A stretch of DNA of 64,000 nt, from NCBI RefSeq assembly GCF_016862795.1, contig NZ_BONQ01000026.1, positions 79,737-143,736 of the forward strand, in the 5' to 3' direction. Below, in pieces: positions 16,521-24,312 of the stretch (positions are counted from its first letter, which is position 1; the number at the start of each line of letters is the position of its first letter). Source of the stretch: Dactylosporangium siamense. GTDB lineage: Bacteria; Actinomycetota; Actinomycetes; Mycobacteriales; Micromonosporaceae. The notes under the pieces were generated by a model. That model made no database searches and was not told the origin of the DNA. It saw only the letters and a list, made by a program, of their open reading frames with translations. The translations under genes were made by a program, and so were the position numbers.

Positions 16521-17407
16521 GCCGCCACTCCCCACGCCTCGTGGTTGCTCTGCGTGTCGCTGCCGGCGAGGTACGCCAGGATGAGGTCTTCCAGGCTCAG
16601 CTCGTGCACCGTCCAGGCCGGGTCGGTGACCGGGCCGTCGGTGCGCACGACCAGCGTCGACTGCCGGTCGGTGTGGCGGGCCCGGACCACGGTCGCGACG
16701 CCGTCGATCGGCTCGCCGTGGTGGCGCGGGCCGACGAGCTGCTGGTGCGCCGCCACGATGTCCTCGACCGCGCCGGTCAGGTGCACCTGGCCGGCCTGCA
16801 GGACCACCAGGAAGTCGCAGGAGCGCTCCAGGTCCGCGAGGATGTGCGAGGACAGCAGCACGGTGGTGCCCGACTCGGCGACGCTGCCCATCAGCGACTG
16901 CAGGAACTCCCGGCGCGCGAGGGGGTCGAGGCTGGCGACCGGCTCGTCGAGCAGCAGCAGCCGGGGCCGCTTGGCCAGGGCCAGGGCGAGGGCGACCTGG
17001 GCGCGCTGCCCGCCGGACAGCTTGCCGGCCGGCGTGTGCGGCGGGATGCCGGCCTGGGCCAGCCGGGTCCGGGCGAGGGTGGCGTCCCAGCGCCGGTTGA
17101 CCTTGCCGCCCATCCGGACCAGCTCGTCGGCGGTGAAGTCGCGGTAGACCGGGGTGTTCTGCGCGACGAACCCGATGTCGGCGAGGGCGGTCGTGTTCTC
17201 ATACGGCGTCTCGCCGAAGACGCGCACCGCACCGGCGTCGGGGCGCAGCAGACCCACGGCGAGGTGCAGCAGCGTGGTCTTGCCGGATCCGTTCGGCCCG
17301 ACGAGCGCGGCGATCCGGCCGGTGGGCAGGCGCAGGGCGCAGTCCCGCAGGGCCCATCGTGCCCCGTACCGTTTGCCGAGGCCCTCGGCCTCGAGCACGT
17401 GCTCCAT
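16517..17407 (-). CDS. ABC transporter ATP-binding protein
   Basis: ATPase of 296 aa. Walker A is GPNGSGKTT (residues about 40-48), the signature is LSGGQRAQVALALALAKRPR and Walker B is LLLLDEPVASLDPLARREF, followed by the H-loop SSHILADLERS. A C-terminal extension of about 70 residues may contact the permease. The start at 17407 has AGAGGA upstream; an ATG at 17422 overlapping the GntR stop (ATGA) is equally possible and adds five residues. Middle gene of a GntR-ATPase-permease operon. Confidence 0.92.
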   Translation of the reverse strand: MEHVLEAEGLGKRYGARWALRDCALRLPTGRIAALVGPNGSGKTTLLHLAVGLLRPDAGAVRVFGETPYENTTALADIGFVAQNTPVYRDFTADELVRMGGKVNRRWDATLARTRLAQAGIPPHTPAGKLSGGQRAQVALALALAKRPRLLLLDEPVASLDPLARREFLQSLMGSVAESGTTVLLSSHILADLERSCDFLVVLQAGQVHLTGAVEDIVAAHQQLVGPRHHGEPIDGVATVVRARHTDRQSTLVVRTDGPVTDPAWTVHELSLEDLILAYLAGSDTQSNHEAWGVAA

Positions 17408-17418
17408 CTCTTGTCCTC

Positions 17419-17826
17419 TCATGCCGGCTCTTCCTGCAGGGCGTCGGCCTGTCGGGCGGCGCGGATCGTCGTGTCGACCAGGGCGGTGACGTCCTCGTCG
17501 CTCAGCCCGGCCGCCTGCGCCTTGCGCAGCCACCCGAGCAGCTCGGTGCGCAGATCGGCCTGGTTGGCGAGCGAGTCACCGGCGAGGGTGCCGGTGACGA
17601 ACGTGCCCACCCCCGGCCGCCCCTCGGCGAGCCCCTCGATCTCCAGCTCGCGGTAGGCCTTCAGGACCGTGTTCGGGTTGATCGCCAGCGACTGCGCGAC
17701 GTCCCGCACCTTCGGCAACCGGTCCCCGGGCACCAGCAACCCGACCCGCAGCGCCTGTTTGACCTGCTGGACGAGCTGCACATAGGTGTTGACCTTCGAC
17801 CGGCCGTCCAGCACGAACTCGATCAC
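17419..17826 (-). CDS. GntR-family regulator, YtrA type
   Basis: Short GntR protein of 135 aa, GTG start at 17826. The N-terminal winged HTH (about 10-75) has QLVQQVKQALRVGLLVPGDR, then LPKVRDVAQSLAINPNTVLK and GLAEGRPGVGTFVTG. The C-terminal region is only about 55 residues of helices, the hallmark of the YtrA subfamily that controls a cotranscribed ABC transporter. It is the first gene of the operon. A 7+7-bp inverted repeat overlaps its promoter, which fits autorepression. Confidence 0.92.
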   Translation of the reverse strand: MIEFVLDGRSKVNTYVQLVQQVKQALRVGLLVPGDRLPKVRDVAQSLAINPNTVLKAYRELEIEGLAEGRPGVGTFVTGTLAGDSLANQADLRTELLGWLRKAQAAGLSDEDVTALVDTTIRAARQADALQEEPA

Positions 17827-17846
17827 CGGCGGCGACCCTCTCTGTT

Positions 17847-17867
17847 GTCCTACGACAGTAGGACTAT
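17847..17867 (-). promoter_or_regulatory. Promoter and operator of the GntR-ABC operon
   Basis: Perfect inverted repeat GTCCTAC-GACA-GTAGGAC at 17847-17864. On the minus strand a TATAGT (-10-like, 17867-17862) overlaps its upstream arm, and the gene starts at 17826 with GAGAGGG in between. The geometry suits a repressor that blocks RNA polymerase. Confidence 0.65.
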
Positions 17868-17933
17868 AAGACAGCCCAGCTGCATCACGCCAGCGGGGCC
17901 GCCGATGAGCGGACGTTGTATCGGCCGTCCAGG

Positions 17934-17963
17934 CGAAGCAGCGCGAACGGCGCTGCTGCTTCG
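17934..17963. other. Strong stem-loop
   Basis: GCAGCGC (17938-17944) can pair with GCGCTGC (17950-17956), extended by CGAA/TTCG with a 3-nt bulge. It lies 30 bp upstream of the hypothetical gene at 17993 and just before an AGGAGG (17966-17971) that has no start codon at normal distance. It may be a leader structure or terminator. Confidence 0.35.
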
Positions 17964-17992
17964 ATAGGAGGCACTGGCCGTCGAGAAAGGGA

Positions 17993-18571
17993 ATGCGCGT
18001 GGACGACTTCGCGTCACGGTTCGGTGCCGCGAGGCAGCAGCGCGACACCGCCGAACGCATCCGAGCGGAGGCCCAGCGGCAGCAGAACCTCGAGCAGGAG
18101 GGGCACGAGCGGGCGCTGGCGCAGGGTGCGTCGGACATCGCGGCCGCGCTCACCGCCAAGGGGGTACCACCGGATCTGCGGATCTTGCAGCGCGTCCGGG
18201 TGGTCTCCAAGCGGATGTTCCGGGAGGTCGTCACCGAGACCTTCCCGGAGGTCGCCGAAGGCTGGGCGTTCTCGCTGCACACCCACGAGTTCAACGACCC
18301 GGACACGCAGAGCTCGAACTCCTACAGCTTCAACGCCAACGGATACGTGCTGACCGCGACCGGTGTCGTCCACAGCTTCAGCATCCGCGGCTACGGACAC
18401 CTCCCGCAGCGCAGCGGCGGCGTGCTGGAGCTGATCGACACGGACTTCGCGCCGTGGGGATCCCCCGGGAAGAGCAACGGCCCGATGCCGCTGGAGCACA
18501 ACGGCCTGGCGAAGTCGCTGGTCGACGGCCTCATCGACCTCGCGCTGCGATACGGCGTCGAACCGGCCTGA
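17993..18571 (+). CDS. Hypothetical protein with N-terminal coiled coil
   Basis: Unrecognised 192-aa protein. Residues 1-45 form a charged helix (SRFGAARQQRDTAERIRAEA then QRQQNLEQEGHERALAQG). The rest alternates strands with polar motifs (GWAFSLHTHEFNDPDTQSSN; NANGYVLTATGVVHSF) and ends in an amphipathic helix. No signal peptide or TM segment. The ATG at 17993 follows AAAGGGA; a GTG at 17999 is also possible. Divergent from the GntR operon. Confidence 0.75.
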   Translation: MRVDDFASRFGAARQQRDTAERIRAEAQRQQNLEQEGHERALAQGASDIAAALTAKGVPPDLRILQRVRVVSKRMFREVVTETFPEVAEGWAFSLHTHEFNDPDTQSSNSYSFNANGYVLTATGVVHSFSIRGYGHLPQRSGGVLELIDTDFAPWGSPGKSNGPMPLEHNGLAKSLVDGLIDLALRYGVEPA

Positions 18572-18580
18572 TCGCGTCCG

Positions 18581-19210
18581 CTACGGCTGGGCCGCACTCG
18601 GGTGGAGCGCGGCGCGGTACCCGGCCCGCAGCACCGCCACCGACGCCGGCGGGGTGAGCAGCTCGACCCGGTCCGGCAGGGGACGCGGCGGGCCGTACCC
18701 GGTGGCGCCCCACGGCAGGAACCGCCGCTGCGCGACGAGCCCGACGGTGCCGCCGTGCCGGACCATCGCACCGTCGGGCAGGTCGCCGCACCGGGCCGGC
18801 TGGGTCACCTGCCGGCGGGTCCCCGGATCGACGCGCTCACCGTGCAGGCGAGCGTCCATGTCCCGCGCCCACGGCCGCCGCGCGAGGCTTTCCGCGCTGC
18901 GCCACGCCTCGGCGTAGGCGAGGAAGTCGGCCCGCCGGCAGTAGGCGCACGGCCGGTGTCCAGCCGCCAGCGCCGTCGCCTCGTCGAGGAAGAACAACGC
19001 CGTCCAGCGACCCGGCGGCATCGGGTCACGGCGAACGTCCTTCCAGGTCAGCGTGCAGCAGATCCAGAGCTTGGACCGCCACCGGGCGGCGCCGAGCACC
19101 CGGCCGTCGCCGTGCAGGCAGCCACGGTTGCCCGTCAGCGTCCCGCGGGCCGGGTCGGCGACGATGTCCCCGGTGGGCAGGACGCGGTTCTGCAACGGTC
19201 GGCGCTCCAC
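18581..19210 (-). CDS. Conserved hypothetical protein
   Basis: Protein of 209 aa, GTG start. It contains a conserved block, FFLDEATALAAGHRPCAYCR followed by RADFLAYAEAW, and an earlier GDGRVLGAARWRSKLWICC. I recognise these as signatures of a widespread uncharacterised family. The paired Cys (CxxC) could bind metal. It ends 10 bp from the convergent gene at 17993-18571. No function is assignable from sequence. Confidence 0.75.
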   Translation of the reverse strand: MERRPLQNRVLPTGDIVADPARGTLTGNRGCLHGDGRVLGAARWRSKLWICCTLTWKDVRRDPMPPGRWTALFFLDEATALAAGHRPCAYCRRADFLAYAEAWRSAESLARRPWARDMDARLHGERVDPGTRRQVTQPARCGDLPDGAMVRHGGTVGLVAQRRFLPWGATGYGPPRPLPDRVELLTPPASVAVLRAGYRAALHPSAAQP

Positions 19211-19301
19211 CCGCCGAGCCTACGGCCCGGTTGCAGAGCTCCGCGCACGGGCGAACGCCCGGCCGGGATGGCCGGACGTTCGCCTCGATGCCGTTGCGCC
19301 G

Positions 19302-20510
19302 TCAGCCGAGCTGCCGGAACCAGGTCAGGGCCGCCGCCGCACCCGTCACGTTCGAGCCGAGATGCGCCGAGCCGAAGTACGGATGCGTGCCCAGGTCCAC
19401 GACCGCACCGGAGCGCAGGCGGGCGGCGCAGTAGGCGCTGCTGGCGGCCGGCACCTGCTCGTCGGTGCGGTCCACGAGCAGCCGGGCCGGGGCGCGGATG
19501 CCGTCACAGGAGGCGTCGTGCTCGGCCAGCGCGGCCGCGAAGGGCCCGGACGGCTCGCGCAGGATCGCCAGCCCGTGCGGGGTGAACAGCTCCTCCACGG
19601 TGCCGGGGAGCGTCGCGGCCAGGTCCTCGCCGGTGTGCACGCCGTCGTAGAGGGTTTCGACCTTCGCGGCGTACGGTGCGGCGAAGAACTCCTCCGGCCG
19701 CTGGTACAGCCCGTGCAGCCGGTTCCACGCCACCACCAGGTACGCGGTGTACCCGACGTTGTACGGCGGCGGCACGGTCCCGCCGAGCAGCGCGGGCAGC
19801 TCGGCGCCGCGCAGGTCGAACGCGCCGGACACCGGGGCGAGGGCACCGAGCCGGAACCAGCCGTCGTCGCCGCGTTCGAGGGCCCGGCCGAGGGCGGTCG
19901 CCGCGCTGGCGCCCTGCGAGAAGCCGGTCGCGTACACCTCCCGCCGCAGGACGCGCTGCTGCCCGGCGGCGACGGTCCTGGCGGCGCGCAGCAGGTCCAG
20001 CGACGCCGACGCCTCGGTCGTGACGTCGAGGTACGGGTGCGGGCCGGGTCCGAGCCCCATGCCGAGGTAGTCCGGTGCGACGGCGGCGAACCCGGCCGAC
20101 GCGTACGTCAACGCCGGTGCCACCGCCCAGCCGTCGCGCCACATCGACGGCGCGTCGGTCCGGTTGAGCTCCGTGCCGTGCGCGTAGGACACGACCCGCA
20201 GCTGCCGCTCGCCGTTGCGGGGCAGGGCCAGCAGCCCGCTGGCAACCGTCGGGCGGCGCCGCGCGTCGATCGTGCGGTACAGCACCTGGTACGTGTCGAC
20301 GCCGAACCGGACGTCGCCCGTGCCGAACTGCGCCTCGGCGAGCGTGTCCCGTGCCGCATCCGCGTCGAGCCCGCGCAACGGCTGGACCGCCACCACCTCC
20401 CCGCGCCCGTCATTCTCACCCCGTGCCGGCTGCGCACCGGCAATCCCAGCGCTGGAAGCGCCCACCGCCAGCACCAGCCCGGCGACTGTGATGTACCTGA
20501 GGAATCTCAT
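19302..20510 (-). CDS. Secreted alpha/beta hydrolase (secretory lipase-like)
   Basis: Secreted 402-aa protein with signal peptide MRFLRYITVAGLVLAVGASS to GAQPA. Alpha/beta-hydrolase features: nucleophile elbow GFSQGA, an earlier SYAHGTELN and PDYLGMGLGPGPHPY, a probable acid residue in VDRTDEQVPAAS and a C-terminal histidine region (HPYFGSAHLGSN). This layout resembles secretory lipases/esterases of the LIP family. Monocistronic, ATG start. Confidence 0.82.
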   Translation of the reverse strand: MRFLRYITVAGLVLAVGASSAGIAGAQPARGENDGRGEVVAVQPLRGLDADAARDTLAEAQFGTGDVRFGVDTYQVLYRTIDARRRPTVASGLLALPRNGERQLRVVSYAHGTELNRTDAPSMWRDGWAVAPALTYASAGFAAVAPDYLGMGLGPGPHPYLDVTTEASASLDLLRAARTVAAGQQRVLRREVYATGFSQGASAATALGRALERGDDGWFRLGALAPVSGAFDLRGAELPALLGGTVPPPYNVGYTAYLVVAWNRLHGLYQRPEEFFAAPYAAKVETLYDGVHTGEDLAATLPGTVEELFTPHGLAILREPSGPFAAALAEHDASCDGIRAPARLLVDRTDEQVPAASSAYCAARLRSGAVVDLGTHPYFGSAHLGSNVTGAAAALTWFRQLG

Positions 20511-20611
20511 ACCTGGACGCTATGGCGCGCAACGATCCACTTCGATCCGGCTGCCCAGCGTCCCGGCGGTGGGGCCGCCCCCACCCGGACCGCTCCGGCT
20601 ACCCGGACCCG

Positions 20612-21559
20612 TTACTGCGGACCGGGCCGGATGGCGGGGACGCGGGGCCGGTCGTGGACCACCGCGAGGGGGCAGGGCGCGTGGTACAGCATGGCCCGGC
20701 TGGTCGAGCCGAGGAGCAGGCCCCGGAACGCCCCGCGGCCGTGTGCCCCGACGACCAGGAGCTCCGCACCCACACCCGCCCGCATCAGCGCGCCGGTGGG
20801 CGCATCGAGATCGACGGTCAGCCGCACGTCGGTGTCCGGATACCGGCCCCGCCAGCCGGCCATCACCCGCGACAGCAGTTGTTCCGCCGCATCACACCTG
20901 GCACCCAGGTCGAAGTACCCGGGCAGCCGGCCGCCGAGCATCGGGTCAACCGGCAGCTGATAGGCGTGCACCGCGGTGACGCCGGTCCGCAGCGTCACGG
21001 CCTGCTCGAACGCGAACGCTGTCGCCGCCTCCGACGCCGCGGATCCGTCGACCCCGACGACGATCCGGCCCTCGTTCGAGCTGGCGCCGCCCCGGCGCTT
21101 GTGCACGACCACCACCGGACACGCCGCGTGCTCAGCGATCTCGGCCGCGGTCGAGCCGGACAGCAACGGGCCCGGCCCGCCCGCCTGGCGTCCGCCGACC
21201 ACGATCATCGCGGCGCGCCCGGCCATGGCCAGCAGCGTCGGTATCGGCCGGCCCCCGACGGTGCTGCTGGTGACGGCGAGGTCGGGGCAGACCTCGGCGG
21301 CCATGGTGGCCGCGTTCGCCAGGAGCCGTCCTGCGTGCACCCCGGGCTGTGGCGCGACGGCGACCGGAAGCCAGAAGCCGGGCAGCGGGAAGACCAGTGT
21401 CGGTCCGTCGCACGCGTGCAGCAGGTGCAGCGGCCGCCCGCGGCGGCCGGCGTCACCGGCGGCCCAGTGGACCGCACGGTCACTCTCGGCGGAGCCGTCC
21501 ACGCCGACCACGGCCGCGCCGGTCTCCGGCCGCGGGCGCACTGCTTGGCTGATCGACAT
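20612..21559 (-). CDS. Universal stress protein, two UspA domains
   Basis: Protein of 315 aa with tandem Usp domains (about 15-150 and 160-305). Each begins with a VVGVDGS strand-turn. Domain 2 ends with the nucleotide-binding VVGAHGRGAFRGLLLGSTSR then CPLAVVH; domain 1 has the weaker VVGGRQAGGPGPLLSGSTAA. This two-domain form is typical of actinobacteria, including members of the dormancy regulon. It lies next to a LuxR-type two-component system, so hypoxia or stress control is plausible. The ATG at 21559 is used; the frame extends further upstream without a good start. Confidence 0.92.
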   Translation of the reverse strand: MSISQAVRPRPETGAAVVGVDGSAESDRAVHWAAGDAGRRGRPLHLLHACDGPTLVFPLPGFWLPVAVAPQPGVHAGRLLANAATMAAEVCPDLAVTSSTVGGRPIPTLLAMAGRAAMIVVGGRQAGGPGPLLSGSTAAEIAEHAACPVVVVHKRRGGASSNEGRIVVGVDGSAASEAATAFAFEQAVTLRTGVTAVHAYQLPVDPMLGGRLPGYFDLGARCDAAEQLLSRVMAGWRGRYPDTDVRLTVDLDAPTGALMRAGVGAELLVVGAHGRGAFRGLLLGSTSRAMLYHAPCPLAVVHDRPRVPAIRPGPQ

Positions 21560-21642
21560 CACCACGGCTTCTCTCCACGTCACCCTGTCAGGTGTCGCTT
21601 TCCCGAGATCCGGGGCTTCACACACATCCAGCCGCGCCGCCG

Positions 21643-22293
21643 CTACTCCGGCTCGGTCCAGCGGACCACGGCCTCGGTGCGGCTGCGCACGTGCAGCTTG
21701 GCGAAGACGTGGTTGAGGTGGTTCTTCACCGTCTTCTCGGTGAGCAGCAGCTGCCGCGCGATCGCCGCGTTCGACAGCCCCTGGCACAGCAGGCCCATCA
21801 CGTCGGACTCCCGGTCGGTGAGGCCGAACCGGGACCGCGCGAGAAGCCGCCGGTCGTGGACGCGGTCACGGTCGATCTGGTCGCGGACCACCGACGCGGC
21901 CACGGACGCGGCGACCGGCGACAGCCAGCCGCGCCCCCTGGCCACCTCGTGCACCGCACGCAGCAGCTCGAGCGGGTCGAACTCGCCGTGCACGAGGTAG
22001 CCGCGGGCGCCGTGGTGCAGCATCCCGCGGATCAGCTGGGGATGATCGTCGCTGGTGAGCACGAGCACGGTGGAGTACTGCGACAGCCGGCCGATGACCG
22101 ACAGCCCGTCCGCGATCGGCATCCGGTGGTCCAGCAGCGTGACGTCCGGCCTCAGGCGGCGGGCCGCGTCCAGGGCCTCCCGGCCGTTGGTCGCCTCCGC
22201 GAGCACCCGCACCGCGTCGTCGCCGGCCAGGATGCCACCGACGGCCGCCCGCACGATCGGGTTGTCGTCGACGACCAGCACCCCGACCGTCAC
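21643..22293 (-). CDS. NarL/LuxR-family response regulator
   Basis: Response regulator of 216 aa, GTG start overlapping the kinase stop (GTGA). The receiver (about 3-120) has the acidic pair in VVDDN, phosphorylatable Asp in VTLLDHRMP and Thr in VLTSDD. The C-terminal LuxR HTH (about 150-210) has LTDRESDVMGLLCQGLSNAA and LLTEKTVKNHLNHVFAKL. Cotranscribed with the sensor kinase and near a Usp gene. Confidence 0.95.
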   Translation of the reverse strand: MTVGVLVVDDNPIVRAAVGGILAGDDAVRVLAEATNGREALDAARRLRPDVTLLDHRMPIADGLSVIGRLSQYSTVLVLTSDDHPQLIRGMLHHGARGYLVHGEFDPLELLRAVHEVARGRGWLSPVAASVAASVVRDQIDRDRVHDRRLLARSRFGLTDRESDVMGLLCQGLSNAAIARQLLLTEKTVKNHLNHVFAKLHVRSRTEAVVRWTEPE

Positions 22294-23504
22294 CGGGCGC
22301 TCACCGGCCTGCGGTCGCCGCCCGTCGACAGGTGCACGCCGGCGCCGATCGGCACATGGACCGACACGGTGCTGCCGCCCCCGGGCACGGACTCCAGGCG
22401 CAGCCGCCCGCCGACCATCCGGGCCCGTTCGGCCATCCCGACGATGCCGAAGTGGCTCGCCGACTGGAGTTTGGACAGGTCCGCCGGCACGGCGAAACCG
22501 ACCCCGTCGTCGGTGACCTCCAGCAGCACGCCCCGCTGGGTCGCGGCGAGCCGGACCGCGACCCGCCGTGCGTTCGCGTGCCGGGCCACGTTCGCGAGGG
22601 CCTCCCGCAGGATGCGGGTCAGCTCGTAGCACACCATCACCGGAGGTTCGACGACGTCGAGGTCGGCGCGGACCGGCACCCCCGTCGCCGCGCCCCACGA
22701 CTGGCAGATCTCGTCCACGGCCGCGGTGAAGGTGCGGTCGGCCACGTCGAAGCGCATCTCCTCCAGCAGCTCCCGCGCCTGCCGGGCGGCCGCGGTCGCG
22801 CCGGCCGCGACGGTGCCGGCCAGGTGCTCGGCCAGGGCCGGCTGGCGGCGCAGGGATGCCGGCAGCGCGAGCGCGGCCAGCGACACCCCGCGCAGCGTCT
22901 TGGCCACCGAGTCGTGCAGCTCCCGCGCCAGGCGGGCCCGTTCCGACGCCGCGGCCGTGCGTTGCGCCTGCACCAGCAGGTGCGTGGACAGTTCGAGGTG
23001 GCGGGCCAGGGCCGTGGTCGCCACCACCGCGCCGAGCCCGGCGAGGGCCCCGGCCATCGGGAACGCGACGACGAACGCGGCGATGTCCGCCGGCGGAGCG
23101 CTGCGGCGCAGCACCTCGGCCGTGACGGTGAAGCTCACCGCGGCGTGCGCGACCCACACCGGCAGGGCCCGCATGCCGAGGACCACGCCGGCCAGGGCGC
23201 CGGCGCCGGCCGCGTAGCAGAAGTAGGCGATGCCGCCGCGGCTCACCACGAGGACGGCGAACACCAGGACGAAGTCGGCGGCGACGACCGCGGCGGGCCG
23301 GGCGACCAGCCCGGGCCAGCGGGCGAGCGCGCCCAGCTGCGCGACGGTGGCGGCGGCGACCAGGATCAGCACCGCGACGACCCGGCTGCGGTCCTCGACC
23401 AGCAGCAGCCCGGCGGCCGCCGCGCTCATGGTGGCCGCGGCGCGCGCGATCAGCACCGCTCGGCCCAACGCCGCGGCGGCGATCTCACGGCCCGCCGATT
23501 TCAC
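22290..23504 (-). CDS. Sensor histidine kinase (HisKA_3 type)
   Basis: Kinase of 404 aa. The N-terminal half has five or six TM helices and no obvious ligand domain. A dimerisation/phosphoacceptor motif ERARLARELHDSVAKTLRGV (His in ELHD) follows, then an ATPase domain with N-box REALANVARHANA and G-box DDGVGFAVP and GIVGMAERA. It should phosphorylate the regulator encoded immediately downstream. GTG start at 23504. The multi-TM sensor suggests an envelope or lipid signal. Confidence 0.92.
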   Translation of the reverse strand: MKSAGREIAAAALGRAVLIARAAATMSAAAAGLLLVEDRSRVVAVLILVAAATVAQLGALARWPGLVARPAAVVAADFVLVFAVLVVSRGGIAYFCYAAGAGALAGVVLGMRALPVWVAHAAVSFTVTAEVLRRSAPPADIAAFVVAFPMAGALAGLGAVVATTALARHLELSTHLLVQAQRTAAASERARLARELHDSVAKTLRGVSLAALALPASLRRQPALAEHLAGTVAAGATAAARQARELLEEMRFDVADRTFTAAVDEICQSWGAATGVPVRADLDVVEPPVMVCYELTRILREALANVARHANARRVAVRLAATQRGVLLEVTDDGVGFAVPADLSKLQSASHFGIVGMAERARMVGGRLRLESVPGGGSTVSVHVPIGAGVHLSTGGDRRPVSAR

Positions 23505-23606
23505 GGACTCATCACGGACTGGAACGGTACTTGCCGGTTCGCCGCCGCCGCATTCGCACCCGCCGTGCTTAATCCGGATTTGAGCCCCAGTTGATCAGTA
23601 CGTAAG

Positions 23607-24170
23607 TCAACTGACGGTGACGACGTCGATGTCGGGCGCCGGGGTCTCGTCGTTGAACAGCGTCAGCCGCAGCGCACCGGCCGGCAGGTCGGCGGTGAAC
23701 TGGAAGGACCTGGGCGTCGTCCACTCCGACCCGGTCACCTGGAAGGTCCGCGCCGGCGCCCCGTTGACGCTGACCCTGACCGAGCGCGGGCCGTCCACCT
23801 CGTACCCGACCGTCACCGTCCGTGTTCCGCCGGTGGGCAGCGTGGTGCGCACGACGAGCGTGCACGTGAAACACAGGTACCGGACCCGCGCGCCGCCGTG
23901 GCAGGTCGCGCAGGCGGTGACGGCCGCGCCGCCGGTGAGCAGGTTGCCCGGATCCTCCGCCTCGATCACGATCGGCGCGAACACGCCCGGCGCGTTCCCG
24001 GTCGCCGCCGGCGCGCGGGACCCGGACGCGGTGGGCGAGGCGGGCGGTGAGGAGGGAGCGGGGCGATGGTCCGGCGCGATCAGTGGGGGCACCAACACCG
24101 TCGCGAGGGCCATCCCAGCGGCCACCGCCGACACACCGGCCCACTGCCCCCACCGGCTACGGTCGGTCAC
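23607..24170 (-). CDS. Membrane-anchored or secreted CBM-like protein
   Basis: Protein of 187 aa, GTG start with GAGGAG 5 nt before it. An N-terminal hydrophobic segment (about 10-32) is followed by a Pro/Ser/Ala linker. A beta-rich domain (about 65-187) begins IVIEAEDPGNLLTGGAAVTA, the start typical of CBM6/CBM35-like modules. It contains four Cys (TACATCHGG, YLCFTC), unusual for this fold and possibly disulfides or metal ligands. Probably an extracellular carbohydrate-binding protein. Confidence 0.75.
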   Translation of the reverse strand: MTDRSRWGQWAGVSAVAAGMALATVLVPPLIAPDHRPAPSSPPASPTASGSRAPAATGNAPGVFAPIVIEAEDPGNLLTGGAAVTACATCHGGARVRYLCFTCTLVVRTTLPTGGTRTVTVGYEVDGPRSVRVSVNGAPARTFQVTGSEWTTPRSFQFTADLPAGALRLTLFNDETPAPDIDVVTVS

Positions 24171-24312
24171 CGGCGCTCCTCGTCGTTCCCGCGGTCATGG
24201 CCCGTCGACCCTAATCCACCGGGGCCGGGCACGACGACAGCACCGCCGCCCGGCGCACACCCGCAGTGACTGCGGCGGCGTCGGGCGGCGATGCGGCGCG
24301 CCCTGTGGGGGG

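Noticed and set aside
23588..23613. Terminator CAGTTGA/TCAACTG at the 3' end of the CBM-like gene
   Set aside because: The arms are AT-rich, 7 bp long with a 12-nt loop, and no T-run follows. Too weak to call.
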